Positions 15,674 to 26,259 of a stretch of DNA of 64,000 bases are shown one piece after another. The translations under genes and the position numbers were made by a program. The notes under the pieces are model-generated. The model was not told the origin of the DNA. It did no database searches and saw nothing but the letters and a program-made list of their open reading frames with translations. Numbering within the stretch: position 1 is the first letter of the stretch; each line of letters begins with the position of its first letter. The stretch is from Clostridium ljungdahlii DSM 13528 (GTDB lineage Bacteria > Bacillota > Clostridia > Clostridiales > Clostridiaceae): positions 3,472,001 to 3,536,000 of the forward strand of contig NC_014328.1 in the NCBI RefSeq assembly GCF_000143685.1. Reading direction: 5' to 3'.

Positions 15674-16678
15674 TCAACATTTGTTTTTATGTACTTCACC
15701 TATACACAAGGTCATTCCATTTGCCTTTATTTTATCTGTAATTAAAGATGCTCCCGTAAGTTCTGTGCAAGGCTCACACACTGCCCTTACGCCTATTGTT
15801 TTTTCAACAAAGTCACTGCCTTTATAGTTGTGATGTACTCTTCTTATATCTTCTATAGAATAGATTTTTAAATCACATTTGAAATATTCTGCAAGTTTTA
15901 ATATGGCTTCTTCCTTTGCCTTTATTTCTACAGTAGAAATATACCTTACAGCTCTCTCATCTATATTGTAATCTAAAAGCAGCTTTTTAACTGTTTCTAT
16001 CATCTGCTTCGAATCAAAATTTTTCCTGCAGCCAACTCCCAGCACAACATTCTTTCTTATGAGTTTTAGTGTTTTTATATTTTTAAAATTCTCATCACCA
16101 AAGGCTTTACACTTATTTGTAACACACAAAAGTCCTTGTATATTATCTAAATTGATGCTGTAACCTTTAGGAACATCCAGCAATTTATCTTCATCTATAA
16201 ATCCTACTTTTTTGCCTTCCACCAAAAGGGCAGCTATGTATTTAGCATCTTTTAAATCATTTATAATGAATCCATTTTCTTTTGCAAAGACATCCGGTGC
16301 CTTTACCCCAATATTATCTGTAGCTGTAGTTATTACAGGAACAGCTTTGAGGATACTTGCCAATTGGCATGTAAGCTCATTTGCTCCACCTAAATGGCCG
16401 CTTAAAAGGCTAATTACAAATTTACAGGAACTATCTATGACAACTACTGCAGGATCCTTATCTTTTGATTTTATAAAGCTTGCTATGGCTCTTACAGCTA
16501 TACCTGTAGAACTTATAAATACAACTGCCTTGTAATTTGACATGGCAGTTTCCGCTGCATCCTTAAGTTTAAAACCTTCCATATTATTTTTAGAATAAAG
16601 ATCTACAGGAAAATGCTTTTTTATCTTATCACTTATTTTATCTCCTGCAGTTGTAACGCTAATTACCGCTATTTTCAT
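15674..16678 (-). CDS. cbiG: Cobalt-precorrin-5A hydrolase
   Basis: 334 residues. The N-terminal CbiG domain has VFISSTGIAVRAIA and LLSGHLGGANELT; the C-terminal CbiG_C domain has LGVGCRKNFDSKQM and ends with TLCIGEVHK. It opens the delta-lactone and releases acetaldehyde. The ATG at 16678 follows AAAGG and overlaps the stop of cbiF by 20 bp; the longer frame to 16735 would overlap cbiF extensively. Confidence 0.92.
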   Translation of the reverse strand: MKIAVISVTTAGDKISDKIKKHFPVDLYSKNNMEGFKLKDAAETAMSNYKAVVFISSTGIAVRAIASFIKSKDKDPAVVVIDSSCKFVISLLSGHLGGANELTCQLASILKAVPVITTATDNIGVKAPDVFAKENGFIINDLKDAKYIAALLVEGKKVGFIDEDKLLDVPKGYSINLDNIQGLLCVTNKCKAFGDENFKNIKTLKLIRKNVVLGVGCRKNFDSKQMIETVKKLLLDYNIDERAVRYISTVEIKAKEEAILKLAEYFKCDLKIYSIEDIRRVHHNYKGSDFVEKTIGVRAVCEPCTELTGASLITDKIKANGMTLCIGEVHKNKC

Positions 16679-17435
16679 TTTTTGCCTTTCTGAACATATG
16701 TGTAAAATTTTCATCGTACAAAAGGCTCTTATCATATTTGCAATTGATAAAATCTCCTACAAGTATCTGCGCTGTTTTTGTTATATTTTCCTTCTTTACT
16801 TTTTCTACGATATCATCTAAAGTTCCTATAACACACTTTTCATCTTCCCAGGTAGCTTTTTGAATAACTGCTATAGGCACATTTCTTCCATAGCCTTTCT
16901 TTAATTTTTCCACTACCTTGTCTATCATACTTACAGACAAAAACAGTGCCATAGAAGCTCCTACAGAAGCTAATCTTTCCAAATTTTCTTTCTCTGGTAC
17001 GGGAGTTCTTCCCTCTACTCTTGTGAGAATTATAGTTTGGCTTATACTTGGAAGGGTAAATTCTCTGTTTATAGCAGCTGCTGCAGCCGTAAAAGAACTT
17101 ACTCCTGGAACAACTTCATAATCTATTCCAAGCTTGTCTAGTTCATCCATCTGTTCTCTTATAGCCCCATATATGGTTGGATCTCCTGTATGCAGTCTAA
17201 CTATTTTCTTTCCTTCTCCATGATACTTTTTTATAACATCGATAACTTCATTTAAGGTCATGGAAGCAGAATTGTATACTTTTACTCCAACCCTACAGTA
17301 TTCTAAATGATCTTTGCTTACGAGTGAACCTGCATATATAACCACATCTGCAGTTTTTAGTATATCTCTTCCCTTAACTGTTATTAAATCAGCATTTCCT
17401 GGTCCTGCTCCTATAAAGTAAACTTTATTTGTCAT
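16659..17435 (-). CDS. cbiF: Cobalt-precorrin-4 C11-methyltransferase
   Basis: 258 residues: VYFIGAGPGNADLITVKG at the N-terminus, VRLHTGDPTIYGAIREQ near 80 and VPGVSSFTAAAAAI near 110 identify the CbiF/CobM branch of tetrapyrrole methylases. It methylates C11. ATG 17435 follows GGAGG, 12 bp after cbiL. Confidence 0.93.
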   Translation of the reverse strand: MTNKVYFIGAGPGNADLITVKGRDILKTADVVIYAGSLVSKDHLEYCRVGVKVYNSASMTLNEVIDVIKKYHGEGKKIVRLHTGDPTIYGAIREQMDELDKLGIDYEVVPGVSSFTAAAAAINREFTLPSISQTIILTRVEGRTPVPEKENLERLASVGASMALFLSVSMIDKVVEKLKKGYGRNVPIAVIQKATWEDEKCVIGTLDDIVEKVKKENITKTAQILVGDFINCKYDKSLLYDENFTHMFRKAKNENSGN

Positions 17436-17447
17436 GTTCTTCCTCCT

Positions 17448-18134
17448 TTAATCTCTTTGGGCTATTATAAGAGACATATAATCTCTGCTTTTTAGTATAT
17501 CTTCTCTATTTTTAAGTACTTCCTGTCCTTCTCTATAAGCTCTCTTTACACATATGTACTTGAATCCTTTTTCTTCTAATACATTTAATACATTTTCTTC
17601 TTTTCTATATACTTTCATTATTACTACAAACTTCTCATCTGTTATCTTATCTACCTGAGATGCAGGAAGAATCAAAACCCTTTCATCTCCTATAACAATA
17701 CTCTGTCCTGCTAAACTTGCAGCAGCACAAAACGATGTTATTCCAGGTACAGTTTCTGTTTTATACCCCTTGTTTTTAATGTGATCTAAAAGATATATAT
17801 AGGTACTGTATACAAAAGGGTCACCTATAGTCAAAAATGCCACATTTTTACCCTCATTTAATCTTTCCTCTATAGTCTTAAAAGCTTCAAATATCTTTCC
17901 TTCCTGCTCTTTTCCACCCATTGGAAAGTGTTTTATTATAACTTCTTTATTTTCATCTACAAAATTTTTAGCTGTATCAAAAGCTATGCTTCTATCTCCA
18001 TCTTTTGCTGAAGGTGCAACTATTACCTCACATTTCTTTATTACATTTACAGCTTTTAGCGTCAGTAATTCTTCATCTCCAGGCCCAACTCCTATACCAT
18101 AGAGAGTACCCATCTTTAAGGTATCTTTTTCCAT
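17448..18134 (-). CDS. cbiL: Cobalt-precorrin-2 C20-methyltransferase
   Basis: 228 residues, CbiL/CobI family: GTLYGIGVGPGDEELLTLKA at the N-terminus, VAFLTIGDPFVYSTY near 100 and VPGITSFCAAASLAG near 135. It adds the C20 methyl group that is later lost on ring contraction. Preceded by a 158-bp gap that breaks the otherwise tight operon. Confidence 0.93.
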   Translation of the reverse strand: MEKDTLKMGTLYGIGVGPGDEELLTLKAVNVIKKCEVIVAPSAKDGDRSIAFDTAKNFVDENKEVIIKHFPMGGKEQEGKIFEAFKTIEERLNEGKNVAFLTIGDPFVYSTYIYLLDHIKNKGYKTETVPGITSFCAAASLAGQSIVIGDERVLILPASQVDKITDEKFVVIMKVYRKEENVLNVLEEKGFKYICVKRAYREGQEVLKNREDILKSRDYMSLIIAQRD

Positions 18135-18292
18135 AAGTTTTCACATCCTCACTGCTTAATATAAAGTTTAAAGTCCAAATATCAAAGTTCAAATAATTAT
18201 GACTTCCTTCGTACCTCATCAAATCTATAATTTCAATGTTTTCTGACGTTAGGAGGAAAATCATCATTATCTGTTATTTGTTCTTTAACAAA
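18135..18292. other. Non-coding insertion-like gap in the cob operon
   Basis: 158 bp between cbiT and cbiL. It contains low-complexity words (AAAGTTTAAAGTCCAAA, then ATATCAAAGTTC) and the 10-mer TCGTACCTCA near 18211, which also occurs in the loop of the long palindromic elements. I see no palindromic arms here, no promoter I trust and no gene. It looks like decayed dispersed-repeat DNA. Confidence 0.4.
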
Positions 18293-18859
18293 TTATAAAT
18301 TACGAATTGCACTTACTATAAATATACTGTTATTAGAAGTCATCATATAACTGTTCGCCCTGGTCTTATTTATTGATACTTGTATACATTCTACTTCACA
18401 TTTCATACTTTTTAGAGTATCAAGGGCTTTATACAAATTATTTAAAGTTATAAAATTAAGCACCATTTTCCCATGTCCTTTTAGCTTTGCACCATATCTT
18501 TTTACTATTTCCTCTATATTTCCTCCGCTGCCGCCTATAAATACAGCATCAAAATAAGGTTCTATGCTTTCCTCTACCTCAAGTGCTTCTCCTTTTACAA
18601 CTGTTAAATTGTTTACATTGAATTTATCTATATTTTTTTCAATTACAGAAAGTGCTTCTTCATTTTTTTCAACCGCAACTACCTGTCCCTTAGAGCATAT
18701 CTTAGCCATCTGTACACTTACAGAACCTGTTCCAGCACCTACATCCAGCACTCTAAAATCTGGCTCAATTCCAAGTTTTGCAATGCTAAGTATTCTAATT
18801 TCCTCTTTTGTCATGGGACAGTTTCCTCTTATAAATTCATCATCTTTTATATATCTCAT
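18293..18859 (-). CDS. cbiT: Cobalt-precorrin-6B C15-methyltransferase (decarboxylating)
   Basis: 188 residues, class I SAM methyltransferase fold: FRVLDVGAGTGSVSVQMA near residue 38 is motif I, and FDAVFIGGSGG near 100 is motif IV. It methylates C15 and removes the C12 acetate carboxyl together with CbiE. ATG 18859 follows GGGAGA; the longer GTG frame from 18874 is less likely. Confidence 0.92.
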   Translation of the reverse strand: MRYIKDDEFIRGNCPMTKEEIRILSIAKLGIEPDFRVLDVGAGTGSVSVQMAKICSKGQVVAVEKNEEALSVIEKNIDKFNVNNLTVVKGEALEVEESIEPYFDAVFIGGSGGNIEEIVKRYGAKLKGHGKMVLNFITLNNLYKALDTLKSMKCEVECIQVSINKTRANSYMMTSNNSIFIVSAIRNL

Positions 18860-18876
18860 AAAAATTTCTCCCACTT

Positions 18877-19494
18877 TTATAGAGTTTTATTTTGAATTAC
18901 AACTACACAAAGACCTCCAAAGTCTTTATCTTTTAGCTCTGCAGCACTTCCTGAAGTGATTTTCTCATCCTCGTAAGAAAGATTTTCTCCTACATGCACT
19001 ACTGCATCTACAGCATTTTCTTCTAGAATGCTGCACAGATAATCTGGTGAATGTTTTTTATCCGTAAACCATATAGAAATACGATTTTCCTTTACTATGC
19101 CTAAAAAATCTTCCTCTCTGCCGTGGAGACTTCCTAAAAAAGATCCCTGCCAGCTAAGTTTTACTTTTGCCATCATATATTGAAAAGAGCTTATACCTGG
19201 AATAACTTCTATGTCACCATCATAATTCTTTTTTAAATACTCCGTTATACCATAGTAAAGTGGATCTCCAGAAGCTGTAACAGATACGCTTTCATATTTT
19301 CCAGATTGCAAAATATCAAGTATATCCGTTAACTTTCTTACCTTTATCTTATTGCCTTCTATAAAGTCCAAACTATCTACTGCTCTTTCAAAACCCAATA
19401 TAGCCTGCGAACGTTTCATTACAACTGCAGCCTTTGGAAGTATGTAATCTTTATTTCCAGGTCCTATGCCTACTATAAAAACCTTTGTATTCAT
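18877..19494 (-). CDS. cbiE: Cobalt-precorrin-7 C5-methyltransferase
   Basis: 205 residues, class III tetrapyrrole methylase: VFIVGIGPGNKDYILPKA, then SVTASGDPLYYGITEYL near 75 and VIPGISSFQYM near 100. In many bacteria it is fused to CbiT (CobL); here the two are separate neighbours. ATG 19494 with AGGTG just upstream. Confidence 0.92.
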   Translation of the reverse strand: MNTKVFIVGIGPGNKDYILPKAAVVMKRSQAILGFERAVDSLDFIEGNKIKVRKLTDILDILQSGKYESVSVTASGDPLYYGITEYLKKNYDGDIEVIPGISSFQYMMAKVKLSWQGSFLGSLHGREEDFLGIVKENRISIWFTDKKHSPDYLCSILEENAVDAVVHVGENLSYEDEKITSGSAAELKDKDFGGLCVVVIQNKTL

Positions 19495-19516
19495 AACCAC
19501 ACCTACTATTAAAATT

Positions 19517-20599
19517 TTACTTAGAAAGACTGCTGTAGAGCACTCCTCTTTTCATTGAATACATTATAACATCTGCTTCGATTGAATTATAGGTGTACTG
19601 TTCTATTCTATTTTTTACCTTAATACCTATATTTTCATAAAGCTTGTCATATCCATCTCCTAGAAGTTCTACAGCTCCTTCTGTAGTTTTTTCATTATAC
19701 ACTTTTTTTACAAGTTGCAAGTCTTCTCCCATTAAAGCAAGTTCCAGTGCCATTGTCTCAAGTCTTACATCTGATACCCTGCTGTGGGTGTTAAAACATC
19801 CTGAAGCAATTTTACTCATCTTACCTATATGTCCAATTACAAGTACTTTCTTTATATTTTTGTTCATGCAGCATCCCAGTGCAAAGCCAACATAGTTAGA
19901 CATTATAACCATCTTGTTTTTATCCAGCCTCAAACTAGCTGCCATATTTTCTCCCATGTTTCCAAAGAGAAGTATAAGATCTTTGCACCCTTTAGCTATC
20001 TTTTGATTTATCTCAAGTTCCACAGACTGCTTAAGTGCTTCCTCAGACATTGGCATTACAATTCCACTTGTTCCAAGTATAGAAATTCCTCCTACTATAT
20101 TGAGCCTTGGGTTAAATGTCTTTTTTGCTATTTTTTCACCTTCAGGTACAAATATAGTTATTTCTACACCTGAGTTTTCAGGAAGTACTTCTTTTACTTC
20201 TTTTTCAATCATCTTTCTAGGCACAGGGTTTATAGCAGCTTCACCTTTTTTCACATATAGTCCTTCACCTTTAACTATTCCAACACCTATGCCGCCTTTT
20301 AATCTATATTCTTTAGATATTTTCTTTGCTCTTGCCCATATCTCTATGCCATTTGTTATGTCTATGTCGTCTCCACCATCTTTTAAAACACAGCATTCTA
20401 CAAAATCTTTTCCATGCCTTACTTTTTCAATAGGTATCACAAGTTCAATACCCTTTGGAGTGTCTATTTTTACTTCTTTTAAGTCAGTTTTAAAATACAG
20501 CATATTGCAAGCTGCCTTTGCAGCTGCTGTTGCACAAGAACCTGTAGTATATCCACATCTAAGTCTTTTTCCATCACAATTTACATACATGTCAAGCAC
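19517..20599 (-). CDS. cbiD: Cobalt-precorrin-5B C1-methyltransferase
   Basis: About 360 residues: [17 protein letters not shown] near the N-terminus and [14 protein letters not shown] near 180 are CbiD signatures, as is [14 protein letters not shown] near 250. The start is taken as GTG 20599 after GGTGGTGAT; an ATG at 20590 is the alternative. Confidence 0.9.
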   Translation of the reverse strand: MLDMYVNCDGKRLRCGYTTGSCATAAAKAACNMLYFKTDLKEVKIDTPKGIELVIPIEKVRHGKDFVECCVLKDGGDDIDITNGIEIWARAKKISKEYRLKGGIGVGIVKGEGLYVKKGEAAINPVPRKMIEKEVKEVLPENSGVEITIFVPEGEKIAKKTFNPRLNIVGGISILGTSGIVMPMSEEALKQSVELEINQKIAKGCKDLILLFGNMGENMAASLRLDKNKMVIMSNYVGFALGCCMNKNIKKVLVIGHIGKMSKIASGCFNTHSRVSDVRLETMALELALMGEDLQLVKKVYNEKTTEGAVELLGDGYDKLYENIGIKVKNRIEQYTYNSIEADVIMYSMKRGVLYSSLSK

Positions 20600-20624
20600 A
20601 ATATCACCACCCAAAAGTGCTAAA

Positions 20625-21245
20625 TTATCTAGTTATCATATACATAAGTGCATTTACTATAGCAGCTGCTATGTTGCTGCCGCCTTTTCTTCCCCTTATA
20701 GTTATCATAGGTACATCAAGTTTTTCTATTTCCTCTTTAGAATCTGCAGCTCCTACAAATCCTACTGGTGCTCCTACTATAAATTTAGGCTTTGCCTTTC
20801 CGGCTAAAGTAAGCTCCTTTAATTTATAAAGTGCTGTAGGGGCATTTCCAAATACAAAAAACTCCACTCCTTCTTCTACAGCTTTTTCTACAGCTGCCAT
20901 AGAACGAGTTATTTCTTTTTCTTTAGCTATATCTGCTATTTCACTTCTACTTACAAAACATTCTACTTTACAGTTGAGCTTTGCAAGAGCCTTTTTATTT
21001 ATTCCTGCTGCAGCCATATTTGTATCTGTATATATGGTCACCCCTTTTTTTAAAAGTTCCAGGGCACTGTCTACAGCTCCTTCTCTTATATATAGTATAT
21101 CTTTATATTGAAAATCTCCTGTAGTATGTATTACCCTCTTTACTATAGAAAGTTCTCTTTCAGGAAAATTACATTCTCCCATTTCTTCTCCTATTATTTC
21201 AAAACTTCTTTTCTCTATTCCCATAGGTGATTTTATATAATCCAT
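20625..21245 (-). CDS. cbiC: Cobalt-precorrin-8 methylmutase
   Basis: 206 residues, CobH/CbiC: the catalytic histidine region [10 protein letters not shown] near 42, [11 protein letters not shown] near 75 and [16 protein letters not shown] near 155. It shifts the C11 methyl to C12, forming cobyrinic acid. Ordinary length and a clear GGAGAA ribosome binding site. Confidence 0.94.
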   Translation of the reverse strand: MDYIKSPMGIEKRSFEIIGEEMGECNFPERELSIVKRVIHTTGDFQYKDILYIREGAVDSALELLKKGVTIYTDTNMAAAGINKKALAKLNCKVECFVSRSEIADIAKEKEITRSMAAVEKAVEEGVEFFVFGNAPTALYKLKELTLAGKAKPKFIVGAPVGFVGAADSKEEIEKLDVPMITIRGRKGGSNIAAAIVNALMYMITR

Positions 21246-21283
21246 AATAATCTATTCTCCATTTCCTTATATGAAGTTAAAAA

Positions 21284-22360
21284 CTACTTTTCCCTTATAT
21301 CTATAAATTTATCTGAATTTTTTACATCTGCTTCTTCAAAAGTTGCCATATTGTCCATAGTATAAAGTGCAGCCTCTATTACTGAAAATTCTAAAGGACA
21401 TCCTGAACCTTCTCCAAGTCTCATATCTAAATTTAACATAGGCTTTAATCCCAGTTCCCTCATTACATAGCTTATAGCTGGTTCTGCAGAAAGATGAGAA
21501 GGAAATAAATAATCTCCTACCTTTTTATTTAATTTAAAAGCACATAAGGCAGCTGCTGAAGATATAAATCCATCAATTACAATAGGTACCCTATTTTTAG
21601 CTGCTCCTAAAAAACACCCACACATTCCTGCTATATCAAATCCACCTACTTTTGACAATACATCAATAATATCTTTTGGATCTGGTTTATTTACATCAAT
21701 AGCAGCTTGTACAGCTTTCTTTTTACTTTTAAGTTGTTCATCTGTAATTCCAGAACCTTTTCCAACTGTAAGGTCTACTGGTAAACCTGTAATTGCACTT
21801 AAAATTGCAGAACTAGTGGCAGTATTACCTACACCCATTTCGCCTGTTCCAAAAAGGTCATATCCTTTTTTTACAAGATCATCTACTGACTCTATACCCG
21901 CTTCAATGGCCTTTATGCATTCTTCTCTAGTCATAGCAGGTCCTTTAGCCATATTTTTAGTGCCGTAAGCCACTTTTTTATTTATTATTCCAGGCTCTTT
22001 AAAGTCATAATCCACTCCTACATCTACTACAGTTATATCCGACTTAGCAAAATCTGAAAGCACACAAACTCCTGTTATGCCTCTTGCAAAATTTTTAGTA
22101 ACTGTTACTGTAAGATCTTTAGGACAGTTACTTACACCTTCTTCTACTACTCCATTATCAGAACACATAATAACTATATTTTTTTTATGTATTTTATTAT
22201 GTATTTTTCCTGTAATTCCTGCCATTTTGGCAGCTATTTCTTCAAGTTTTCCAAGGCTTCCTATAGGTTTTGTCAAGCTGTCCAATCTTTCCCATGCCTC
22301 TTTTACAGCCTCTTCATCTTTTCCCTCTATACACTTTAAAGTTTCTTCAAGTAAACTCAT
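21284..22360 (-). CDS. cobT: Nicotinate-nucleotide-dimethylbenzimidazole phosphoribosyltransferase
   Basis: 358 residues: LTKPIGSLGKLEEIA near 30, MCSDNGVVEEGVS near 65 and the catalytic glutamate in RLGEGSGCPLEF near 315. It activates the lower-ligand base as its alpha-riboside phosphate. Its presence without cobU/cobS nearby means the final assembly genes are elsewhere. Confidence 0.94.
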   Translation of the reverse strand: MSLLEETLKCIEGKDEEAVKEAWERLDSLTKPIGSLGKLEEIAAKMAGITGKIHNKIHKKNIVIMCSDNGVVEEGVSNCPKDLTVTVTKNFARGITGVCVLSDFAKSDITVVDVGVDYDFKEPGIINKKVAYGTKNMAKGPAMTREECIKAIEAGIESVDDLVKKGYDLFGTGEMGVGNTATSSAILSAITGLPVDLTVGKGSGITDEQLKSKKKAVQAAIDVNKPDPKDIIDVLSKVGGFDIAGMCGCFLGAAKNRVPIVIDGFISSAAALCAFKLNKKVGDYLFPSHLSAEPAISYVMRELGLKPMLNLDMRLGEGSGCPLEFSVIEAALYTMDNMATFEEADVKNSDKFIDIREK

Positions 22361-22450
22361 AATACATACCCCTCAATTTACTTTTAAAATTATTAAATTG
22401 ACCCTTTACTATATAAGACACTAAAAGCACAAAAATAGTAACGCATTTTT

Positions 22451-23785
22451 TTATTTTTTTGATGCCCCTGAAATTTTTTGTAACATATCTAAGTTTCCAA
22501 AGAAATGAATGTGAGCATAAGCTCCTAAAGTATTGTTCTTAACGTACCCGCAGTTCCACTTTTTTATTTTTCCATCGTAAGTATCTTTAGTCACGTTATA
22601 AATTTTTTCTTCTTCTGAATCTATATAGGATTTATGAAATTCATGACAATTCACTTTAAGTCCTAAAGGTAAAATGTTATTTTCCTTAGCTACTTCTATC
22701 TTGGCATATCCAAAGTTTTGTAATCTCGAAGTCATGTGAGCCTTTCCTTTAAAAAATCCAACTGTGTCAAAGACAGCACTTTTATCTACATTTTCCATGC
22801 CTTCTGTCAGATACATAAGTCCTCCGCATTCAGCATAGCATCTAAGTCCTGATTTTAATTCTGTTTTTATACTTTCCATCATAGATATATTGCTGCTAAG
22901 CTCCTCTATAAAAACTTCAGGATATCCGCCTCCTATGTACAAAAAGTCTATATTAGAAGGTAATTTTTTATCTTCAAGGGGACTAAAAAATATAGTTTCA
23001 CCTAGTTCCTCTAAAAATTCTATATTTTCCTTATAGTAAAAGCTGAAGGCTTTATCGTAAGCTACCGCTGTCCTTATCTTCCTATTTTCAATATGGTAGT
23101 CATCCTTAAAGTTCTTGTTTTCCTTAAAGCATCTAAGCAGCATTTCAACATCCACATTTTTTAAAATAAGTTCACTGCATAGGTCTATTTTTTCGTTTAA
23201 GTCACCTACTTCACTGCTTTGGACAAGTCCTAAATGTCTGCTTTTAAGTGAAAGCCTTTCATCCTTTGGAATGTATCCAAATACTTTTATATTGCAATTT
23301 TTTTCTACAGCAGCTTTCAAAAGTTTGTAGTAGCTATCTCCTATATTATTAAATATCACTCCTGCTATATTTAAATTTTCAAAGTTCACTATTCCATTTA
23401 TTTCAGCACATAAAGTAGTACTTTGAGACTTAGGACTCATAACAAGTACCACAGGCAGGTCCAGTACCTCAGCTATATTAGCTGTAGAATACTTGCTGTC
23501 TATTCCCTTGCCGTCATATAATCCCATAACACCTTCAATTATTCCTAGTTCTCCTTTTCCTCTACTGAAAGAGGCCTTTACTCCCTCTTCTCCCATAAGG
23601 TATAAATCCAAATTTCTAGAACTAGTTCCAGTTATGCTTCTGTGAAATGCGGGATCTATATAATCCGGTCCCACTTTATAACCTTGAACTTTATAGCCTT
23701 TTTTCATAAGTGCTTTCATAAGTCCAATAGTTACTGTAGTCTTTCCACCTCCACTGCTGTTTGATGATACAATAATACTTTTCAA
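22451..23785 (-). CDS. cbiA: Cobyrinate a,c-diamide synthase
   Basis: 444 residues: an N-terminal dethiobiotin-synthetase-like ATPase (SSNSSGGGKTTVT, residues 7-19; VGPDYIDPAFH near 40) and a C-terminal class I glutaminase-like domain with Cys near 316 (YAECGGLMYL) and a late His (CHEFHKS). It amidates the a and c acetates. The start is TTG 23785 after GGGTGAT. Confidence 0.93.
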   Translation of the reverse strand: MKSIIVSSNSSGGGKTTVTIGLMKALMKKGYKVQGYKVGPDYIDPAFHRSITGTSSRNLDLYLMGEEGVKASFSRGKGELGIIEGVMGLYDGKGIDSKYSTANIAEVLDLPVVLVMSPKSQSTTLCAEINGIVNFENLNIAGVIFNNIGDSYYKLLKAAVEKNCNIKVFGYIPKDERLSLKSRHLGLVQSSEVGDLNEKIDLCSELILKNVDVEMLLRCFKENKNFKDDYHIENRKIRTAVAYDKAFSFYYKENIEFLEELGETIFFSPLEDKKLPSNIDFLYIGGGYPEVFIEELSSNISMMESIKTELKSGLRCYAECGGLMYLTEGMENVDKSAVFDTVGFFKGKAHMTSRLQNFGYAKIEVAKENNILPLGLKVNCHEFHKSYIDSEEEKIYNVTKDTYDGKIKKWNCGYVKNNTLGAYAHIHFFGNLDMLQKISGASKK

Positions 23786-23808
23786 TACCCATCACCCTAT
23801 TTCATTTT

Positions 23809-24783
23809 TTACTTAAAATCTTCTTTAATCCATCTGCATATGTCAAGAGCATAATAAGTAATTATCATTCCTGCTCCTGCCCTCTTTATACAAGTTAACA
23901 TTTCCTTTACTATAGCTTTTTCATCTATAAGACCAGCTTTAGCTGCTGCCTTAACCATGGCAAATTCTCCACTTACATTATAAGCAGCTACCGGCAAGTC
24001 AAATTTATCTCTGGCAAGTCTCACTACATCTAGATAAGGAAGAGCTGGTTTTACCATTATTATGTCTGCCCCTTCTTTTATATCATCTTCTATTTCCAGC
24101 ATAGCTTCTCTTACATTGGCTGGATCCATCTGATAACCCTTTCTGTCACCAAATTTAGGTGCTGAATCCGCTGCATCTCTAAAAGGTCCATAAAATGCAG
24201 AACAGTATTTGGCACTGTAAGCCATTATGGCTACGTTTTTAAATCCATTTTCATCTAATATATTTCTAATAGCCTCAACTCTTCCATCCATCATATCCGA
24301 TGGTGCTACCATATCTGCTCCAGCTTGTGCATGAGAAAGTGCTATTTTAGCTATATATTTAAGTGTTTCATCATTGTCTACTTCATGTCCATTGAGTATT
24401 CCACAGTGGCCGTGGCTTGTATACTCACACATGCATACGTCTGTAATTATATAAAGTTCTGGGTCTAATTCTTTTAGTTTTCTAACTGCCTTTTGAATTA
24501 TTCCATTTTCCTCAAAAGCTGAAGTTGCCACCTCATCTTTATGATCTGGAATTCCAAATAAAATTACACTTTTTACTCCTGCATCCTTAATTTCTTTTAC
24601 AACTTCAGGAAGACTGTCAATAGAATAGTGGTAATTATTGTCCAGTGAAGATATTTCTTCTTTAATATTTTCTCCTTCTACCACAAATAATGGGTAAATA
24701 AAATCGCTTGGATTGAGTACAGTTTCCCTAACCATATCTCTTATAATTGGATTCTTTCTAAGTCTTCTGTGTCTTCTAAACAT
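23809..24783 (-). CDS. hemB: Porphobilinogen synthase
   Basis: 324 residues. A zinc-type cysteine cluster is visible as [14 protein letters not shown] near 118; the two active-site lysines are in [16 protein letters not shown] near 195 and [12 protein letters not shown] near 248. It condenses two ALA molecules. hemA and hemL, which would supply ALA, are not in the window. Confidence 0.95.
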   Translation of the reverse strand: MFRRHRRLRKNPIIRDMVRETVLNPSDFIYPLFVVEGENIKEEISSLDNNYHYSIDSLPEVVKEIKDAGVKSVILFGIPDHKDEVATSAFEENGIIQKAVRKLKELDPELYIITDVCMCEYTSHGHCGILNGHEVDNDETLKYIAKIALSHAQAGADMVAPSDMMDGRVEAIRNILDENGFKNVAIMAYSAKYCSAFYGPFRDAADSAPKFGDRKGYQMDPANVREAMLEIEDDIKEGADIIMVKPALPYLDVVRLARDKFDLPVAAYNVSGEFAMVKAAAKAGLIDEKAIVKEMLTCIKRAGAGMIITYYALDICRWIKEDFK

Positions 24784-24788
24784 ATTTT

Positions 24789-26249
24789 TTACTTCCCTTC
24801 TAATAGTTGTTTTATAACTCCGTCTGTAGTATATTCTTCAGACATTTCATAATCTATATCATGCTTTTTCAGCTCTTTACCTGTTATAGGTCCTATAGAA
24901 ATTACCTGTTTTTCCTTTATAGCAGAAAGCCCTACAAGTTCTATCATGTTTCTAACTGTAGTTGGACTTGTAAAAATAACTGTATCTACGTCATTGAAAC
25001 AATTTTTATCAGTTAAGCTTCCAGCTACTGTCTCATAAGTATAACATTCATCTACTATGCAGCCTTCTTCTCTCAAGGCTTCTGCCAAATAAGGTCTTGC
25101 ATTTTTAGATCTTGGAATAAATACCTTGTCTCCTTTTTTTATGAAACCTTTCATTTTATCGTGGAGACTTTCAGCTACAAACTTTTCTGCTACTATTTCA
25201 GGTATAATTCCCTTACTTTTTATAGCTCTTTCTGTGGCAGGGCCTATAGCTGCAAATTTTCCTTTTATATTTCTAATATCATAATTTTCGGTTAGAAGTC
25301 GTTCAAAAAAGCTGTTCACCCCATTTACGCTGGTGAAAATAATATAATCATACTCCAGCAATTTATCTAAATATTCTTTGATATTTTCTGAAGTATATTT
25401 TATTTCTATGGAATGTATCTCAGTAACCTGAGCTCCTAAATCAAGAAGTTTTTCTCTCATTTCACGTGACTGAGCCTTTGACCTTGTGATACATACATTT
25501 TTTCCAAAGAGAGGCTTTTTCTCATACCAATCAAGCTGCTCATTGAATTTTATAACATCTCCTATAACTATTATGCAGGGAGAAGTTAGTCCTGCCTCTT
25601 CAGCTTTTTCTTTTATGTCTTTTATTTTTCCTACAACTTTTTTCTGCTTTGAAGTAGTTCCCCTCATAACTACGGCACAAGGAGTATTTTCATCCATGCC
25701 ATTTTCCTTAAGCTTGCTGCATATTACTTCCAAGTTTCTAAATCCCATTAGGAAAATCAGTGTTCCTCCTATTTTAGCTGCAGCTTCCCAATTTATATCC
25801 AGCTTTTCAGCAGTCTTTCCTGTAAAGATATGAAAGCTTCGAGCTACCTTTCTATGAGTTACAGGTATTCCTGCATAATTTAAGGCTGATATTGGAGAAG
25901 TTATTCCCGGTATGACCTCAAACTCTATATTTTCTTTTAAAAGAGCCAGCGCTTCTTCTCCTCCTCTTCCAAATACATAGGGATCTCCGCCTTTAATTCT
26001 TCCTACTACATGTCCCTTTTTAGCAAGTTCAACTAACATGTTATTTATTTCATCTTGATTTTTATAATGGCATCCTGGTTCCTTACCACAGTAATATATT
26101 TCACAGTCCTCATTTACATATTTTAAAATTCCAGGGCCTGCCAACCTGTCATACATAACTGCAGTACATTCACTTAATTTTCTCACTGCCTTTAAAGTTA
26201 TAAGTTCCTCATCTCCAGGTCCTGCACCAATAAGATAAACTTTTCCCAT
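24789..26249 (-). CDS. cobA/hemD: Uroporphyrinogen-III C-methyltransferase / uroporphyrinogen-III synthase fusion
   Basis: 486 residues, two domains. Residues 1-240 are a SAM methyltransferase ([36 protein letters not shown] near 85; [16 protein letters not shown] near 112) making precorrin-2. Residues 250-486 are HemD, with [13 protein letters not shown] and [13 protein letters not shown]. The fusion is common in Clostridia. ATG 26249 after AAGGAGG. Confidence 0.95.
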   Translation of the reverse strand: MGKVYLIGAGPGDEELITLKAVRKLSECTAVMYDRLAGPGILKYVNEDCEIYYCGKEPGCHYKNQDEINNMLVELAKKGHVVGRIKGGDPYVFGRGGEEALALLKENIEFEVIPGITSPISALNYAGIPVTHRKVARSFHIFTGKTAEKLDINWEAAAKIGGTLIFLMGFRNLEVICSKLKENGMDENTPCAVVMRGTTSKQKKVVGKIKDIKEKAEEAGLTSPCIIVIGDVIKFNEQLDWYEKKPLFGKNVCITRSKAQSREMREKLLDLGAQVTEIHSIEIKYTSENIKEYLDKLLEYDYIIFTSVNGVNSFFERLLTENYDIRNIKGKFAAIGPATERAIKSKGIIPEIVAEKFVAESLHDKMKGFIKKGDKVFIPRSKNARPYLAEALREEGCIVDECYTYETVAGSLTDKNCFNDVDTVIFTSPTTVRNMIELVGLSAIKEKQVISIGPITGKELKKHDIDYEMSEEYTTDGVIKQLLEGK

Positions 26250-26259
26250 AGTATCCTCC

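Noticed and set aside
18201..18225. TCGTACCTCA as a possible sixth copy of the long hairpin
   Set aside because: Only the 10-base word is shared; no palindromic arms or flanking similarity could be found.
18073..18267. A minus-strand open frame overlapping cbiL
   Set aside because: Its upstream half translates the repeat-like gap (NFDIWTLNF) and its downstream half overlaps the start of cbiL in another frame; no family match.
20100..20807. A 235-codon plus-strand open frame
   Set aside because: It is antisense to cbiD and cbiC, which are certain; its Ser/Phe-rich composition is what the complement of such genes gives, and it has no ribosome binding site.
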